A stretch of DNA of 64,000 bases from Holacanthus passer (Eukaryota > Chordata > Actinopteri > Pomacanthidae). The position numbers and the translations under genes were made by a program. This document shows positions 60,301 through 64,000 of the stretch, one piece after another; positions within the stretch are counted from its first letter, which is position 1; each line of letters begins with the position of its first letter. The stretch spans positions 12,455,001 to 12,519,000 of the forward strand of contig JAFREQ010000003.1 in NCBI GenBank assembly GCA_025331565.1, in the 5' to 3' direction. The notes under the pieces are model-generated. The model saw only the letters and a list, made by a program, of their open reading frames with translations, made no database searches and was not told the origin of the DNA.

Positions 60301-62426
60301 CTATGAACTTGCCGCATGGACTCAGCAGACTCTGACTCTGTACAGGCCACTATCCAAGGCCAGGGAAGGAGGATTCATCATGAGGAAGAGTAACTTACCA
60401 TGCTCAATCCAGAGATGGGGGAAACGGCAGAGAGACGAGAGAGTGTTGTGGCTTCCTGGTGTCAGATTAGTCGATCAAATTCAGAAGTTGCAACCTCAGC
60501 CCAAGTCTCCTGATCCTCCTCTACTCCAACCAGCACACACTTTGACCGCTGATCCAGTCCTAGTTCCCATTTTATAGCCCTTGCCAGCTCCTGCCTTATC
60601 TCCATACTTCTTCAGGCTGGAGCCATTTTCTGGCGATTCTGGCGATTGTCTGGCTTCCCTGGTCCAGCGTGGTCTCCATTTTAACCAAAGTAAGGTCACG
60701 TATATCCTACCATCTTTCTGATGCTAGCCTGACAGATCTTGAGTTTGCCCAGGCCTTTGGAGGCAAGTGCTCTAGATGGACTTAGGGTACCCCTGGTTAA
60801 CCCACTATAACCCCCAAATAGACTGGTCCTTGGGTAAGGTCACAGATTCTGATTTTTGTGACCTCTCTGGAGTTCCATCTTGTTACCTACACTTTAAAGA
60901 AGTCTTCAATAAAACCAGAGCCACCTCATTACCCCCTCACAGTACTTACAACTGTGCTATGGACTTGTTACCTGGAACCTCCCAGCCCAAGGGACAGTTC
61001 TTCCCTCTGTCAGTTCCTGAGATGCAGGCTTTGAAGGATTATGTAGAATCCTCTCTGGCTGCTGGCATAATTTGTCCTTCATCTTCCTCTGCCAGCACTG
61101 GATTCTTCTTTGGAGATAAAAAAAAACAAAAAACAGCAAAACATCATCTCATCTTCTCCCTTGATGAAGGAACCTACTTTAAGCATGTTCGGCATGTCCT
61201 CCAGTGCCTCCTTGACCAAAGCCTACAAATGTGAGTTTCATGTTCCCTCCGTGTTTTTCCGGGGTCTCTGGTTTCTGAGGGGTGAATCCAAATGGATCGA
61301 ATTAAAGTTATTGCTGTCTCAAAGATGCCCACTCCTGTCAATTGCAAACAGGTTCAGAGTTTTCTGGGGCTTGCAAATTTGCAATTTTTTTATTGCCGTT
61401 TAATCAGGAACTTTAGTACTGTGGCTGCTCTGTTACATGCTCTGACCTCTACCAATGTAACATTTGATGATGTGATTTAAAGAGTGTTTTACTACAGCCC
61501 CTGCGTCGGTCCTTCTGGGGCCACGCCAGCATTTTATTGTTGAGATGGACACTTCAGAGGTTGGTGTAGCAGTGGTGCTCCAAGGAGGACCACAAGCTCA
61601 ATACATATGCCTTCTTCTACTGTAAACTTTCTGCTGCTGAAAGGAATTATGATGCAGACAACTGGGAACTGTTGGCAATAAAGGTGGCTTTAGAGGAGTA
61701 GCGCCAATAGACAAGGTCTCATGTTGTCTTCCTACACCTCTTCTTGGTGCCACCATCAGCCGCTACCCCAGTAATCACCCTCAACAGCCAAACTTAACAT
61801 GTCAATTAGGAATCGGAAACCGACCTGTGCTGCCTCATCTTCCAAAACCTGACCTCCTGCACATCTGGTATCTGGCATATCTGGCTTGAATATGCTCACA
61901 ATACACTGCCTTGCCCCTCTAATAGTCTCTCCCGCATTCAGTGAGTTTATGACTAGCAGCCACCTCTTTCCCAGCCCTGAAAGAGGAGGTTAGTGTACCC
62001 TCTGCTCTGGTCTTGGTTCATCTGTGTCGCCACACCTTGAACAGAGCTTGACAGGTGCTTCTCAGGAGTTCAGCCAATTACAAGAACATGGCAGACCATC
62101 AACAAACCCTTGCTCCCTCTCACTGAGCCGGCCAGAGTGTGTGGCTCTCCACCCAGGACCTCCCTCTCCGTGTGGAATCCTGGAAGCTGACTACTCACTT
62201 TGATGGTTCCTTTCCTGTCTATAAGGTGATAAACCCAATAGATATAAGACTCAAGCCCCCCAGGTCCATGAGGATTCATCCAGCCTTTGATGTGGCTCGA
62301 GTTAAACCTGTCAAAAAGAGTCCTCTGATTACCACCTCTAAGCCCCCACCACTCCAACAGTTCATCAATGAGAGGTCTGGTTTACACCATTAGATTTGGC
62401 AGCCCAACGCTGTGGACACCAATATC

Positions 62427-62842
62427 TGGTTAACTTAGTTATCATTTTTTGTTTTGAATTGAAAATACTCACCTATTGTCTGAATTCCCTTACTTCCTGC
62501 CTTTGTTTGTGTTTCCGTCTGCATGATTGTTTGCCTGCCACGCCCTGATTAGTTTTACCTGTCCCTCGTTAGTTTTCCCTCCATGGTGTATTTAGACTTT
62601 GTGCTTCCCTGTCCTTGTGCCAGTTAGTCTTAGCACCTCTGAGTCTAGCGTTCCAGCTGTTTCACCTTGTGCTTCTTGTGTTTTTAAATCTGTCCTCACC
62701 TTGTATTTTTTGAAACCTCTGCTTGAATATCGGACTGGATTTCTGTGTACTGAACCTGTGTGTCAAATAGTCTTTTGAATCGACCTGCTTTGAGTTTTGA
62801 TTTGTGCATTTGAGTCCACTGTCTGTCAGCACCAGTGTCATA
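62427..62842 (+). repeat. 3' LTR of the gypsy element
   Basis: Partner of the LTR at 59.9 kb, same orientation, with many substitutions and small indels between them. It follows directly after the integrase C-terminal relic. Confidence 0.75.
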
Positions 62843-64000
62843 AGAGCCAGTCTGACTGGTTTGTCTACACTGATTACCTGTTGGCTTTTCTGTCTCCCTC
62901 TCACTTCTGTCTTTTAATCCTCTTTTTAATTATTATTGCAGATATGAGGCTCAAATTAAGCTCAAAATGCTTGTTTTCCTAGCATGCAGATAAAAAGATT
63001 TACCCAGGGAGTTCTGAACACCTGCCTTGAAATATTGTTCCACCGTCTCCTGAATGCCATTTGGCTTAATTGACTTGGAAACGTCCCAAATGCGTCATTG
63101 ACTATGTGGTCTAATTAATATTAATAATATATGCTATTATAAACATCAAAGAACATCTGGTGCCCCTGTTTTTCTCACCAGTCTTGTGTGTGACTCTCTC
63201 TCTCTCTCTCTCCCTCTCTCACTCCGTTTCATCTTAAACCAAACCAGCCACCATGTACAGTATCTCTGCTTTGCATTTCAGGTGCTTGATTGCATACATA
63301 GAAAAAAGCAAAGCCCCACTGCATGTAGAGTTTGATATCTAAAATATAACTGCCAAATGCCCGTGTAAGCATAGTATGTGAGCCTGTGATTGCATTGACG
63401 GTGATGTATGGTTGTAAATCTTAAAGCCTATTTCCATATGAAATGAATCACTTGTCCAAGCCCAGCTGCATGCTTTTTCCATAGACACGGCTCACTTGAG
63501 GCATTTATTTATTTATTTACCTTTTTCCTCCGCCTTGCACATCCAGTAAGGGCGGATAACTCATACGCATCACTTCATTAGATGCTCTGTGTTAGGTGAG
63601 AGAGGCTGGGGTTTGTAATGATGCAGTAATTGGAGTTTTGGTTGATAAATCTAAGCTCTAAAATTACTCCCCTCACATAATGTGAGCCTCGGCAGTGTAA
63701 GTAAATCTTAAACTGATTAAGTTAGCATGAACCAGGCAATCACAAAGATGGCACCCATCCAAAGGAAGAGAAAAAAGGCAGAGTCTTCAGTCTTTGTGTT
63801 GTTTTACCGCTCTCATGTAGGCTGGCAAATGGGTTTAGGAAGGTCCACGCTGAAAGATGAGGTCAGATATATGTGTTTTCTGCATTTGGAGCTGGCCGGT
63901 AATGTCATCGTAATTTAAGCCACAGAATAATTGAGATATATAGCGTGTCTGAAAGAGTTCCATTAAGCTGTTTGGATTTTTTTGTCTGTTACTGGAGACA
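62843..64000 (+). other. znf536: ZNF536 intron 2, 3' part of window
   Basis: No exon is visible. A CT run lies at 63,192-63,220, and TTTA repeats near 63,505-63,520. The sequence at about 63,040-63,130 and 63,540-63,720 is complex and transposon-free. Confidence 0.4.

Larger units (their letters stand above)
59894..62842 (+). mobile_element. decayed Ty3/gypsy LTR retrotransposon
   Basis: Two direct repeats of about 410 bp (59,894-60,300 and 62,427-62,842) flank a shortened interior of about 2.1 kb. Relics lie in the usual order. A gag start (ATG at 60,316) and a gag SGD block (about 60,630) come first. Polymerase pieces begin with a PWLTHYNPQIDWS block at 60,795 and continue with a degraded QSFLGLANLQFF block (about 61,350) and an RNase H-like EMDTSEVGVAV stretch (about 61,540). 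An integrase C-terminal end with IHPAFDVARVKPV (about 62,275) closes the interior. Protease, the polymerase catalytic box and most of integrase are absent or not recognisable, and frames are broken many times. It is a fossil; the LTRs differ at roughly a fifth of positions by eye. Confidence 0.85.

Noticed and set aside
57018..64000. Later ZNF536 zinc-finger exon inside the window
   Set aside because: I looked for the next expected finger pair (a CPDCGRVF-type start) in all plus-strand frames and saw none. It must lie beyond 64,000 or be absent.
1..64000. CRISPR array, operon structure, or bacterial-type genes
   Set aside because: The sequence is clearly vertebrate nuclear DNA. Short-period repeats are microsatellites and minisatellites without spacer structure.

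Overview
This is a vertebrate nuclear window, almost certainly from a ray-finned (teleost, probably percomorph) fish. It is AT-rich and intron-rich, with canonical GT/AG splice sites and long CA/GT microsatellites. Its relics of LINEs, a tRNA-type SINE, hAT and Tc1 elements and Ty3/gypsy elements are of kinds abundant in fish genomes. Three protein-coding genes are supported, all on the + strand.

Layout. About 1-25,150 holds no supportable host gene. It is a patchwork of broken transposable elements (hAT relics, a Tc1 end, CR1/L2-like and L1-like LINE fragments on both strands, solo-LTR-like blocks, a SINE) and simple repeats. About 25,150-25,628 is the 3' end of an I-clade LINE that directly abuts the promoter of SKA1 (coding 26,497-29,026, six coding exons, 249 aa). 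About 29,160-30,740 is another relic cluster: a hAT MITE, a transposon-like repeat, a LINE endonuclease and a GIY-YIG fragment. URI1 follows (promoter from about 33.8 kb, coding 34,151-42,428, eleven coding exons, 494 aa), with a minus-strand LINE in its third intron just before exon 4. A short gap leads to a TATA-containing promoter and probable non-coding first exon (about 46.5-46.98 kb) of ZNF536. Its 8.2 kb intron is poor in transposons and contains a duplicated element of about 225 bp. The first coding exon (55,403-57,017) carries six C2H2 fingers. The gene continues beyond the window, and its next intron holds a decayed Ty3/gypsy provirus (59.9-62.8 kb).

Biology. SKA1 is a kinetochore-microtubule coupler, URI1 is a prefoldin-like scaffold for RNA polymerase assembly and PP1/S6K signalling, and ZNF536 is a neuronal zinc-finger repressor. 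They do not form a pathway. The URI1-ZNF536 order and orientation match human 19q12, so this is a conserved neighbourhood; SKA1 is on another chromosome in human (18q). I found no dramatic new system. The most interesting signals are the diverged tandem duplicate in the ZNF536 intron, the shortened ZNF536 N-terminus behind an in-frame stop, the LINE fused to the SKA1 promoter, the inverted transposon pair bracketing SKA1, and perfect hairpins in the URI1-ZNF536 interval and ZNF536 intron 1. Exon boundaries come from splice-site reading and recalled family sequences; no search was run.
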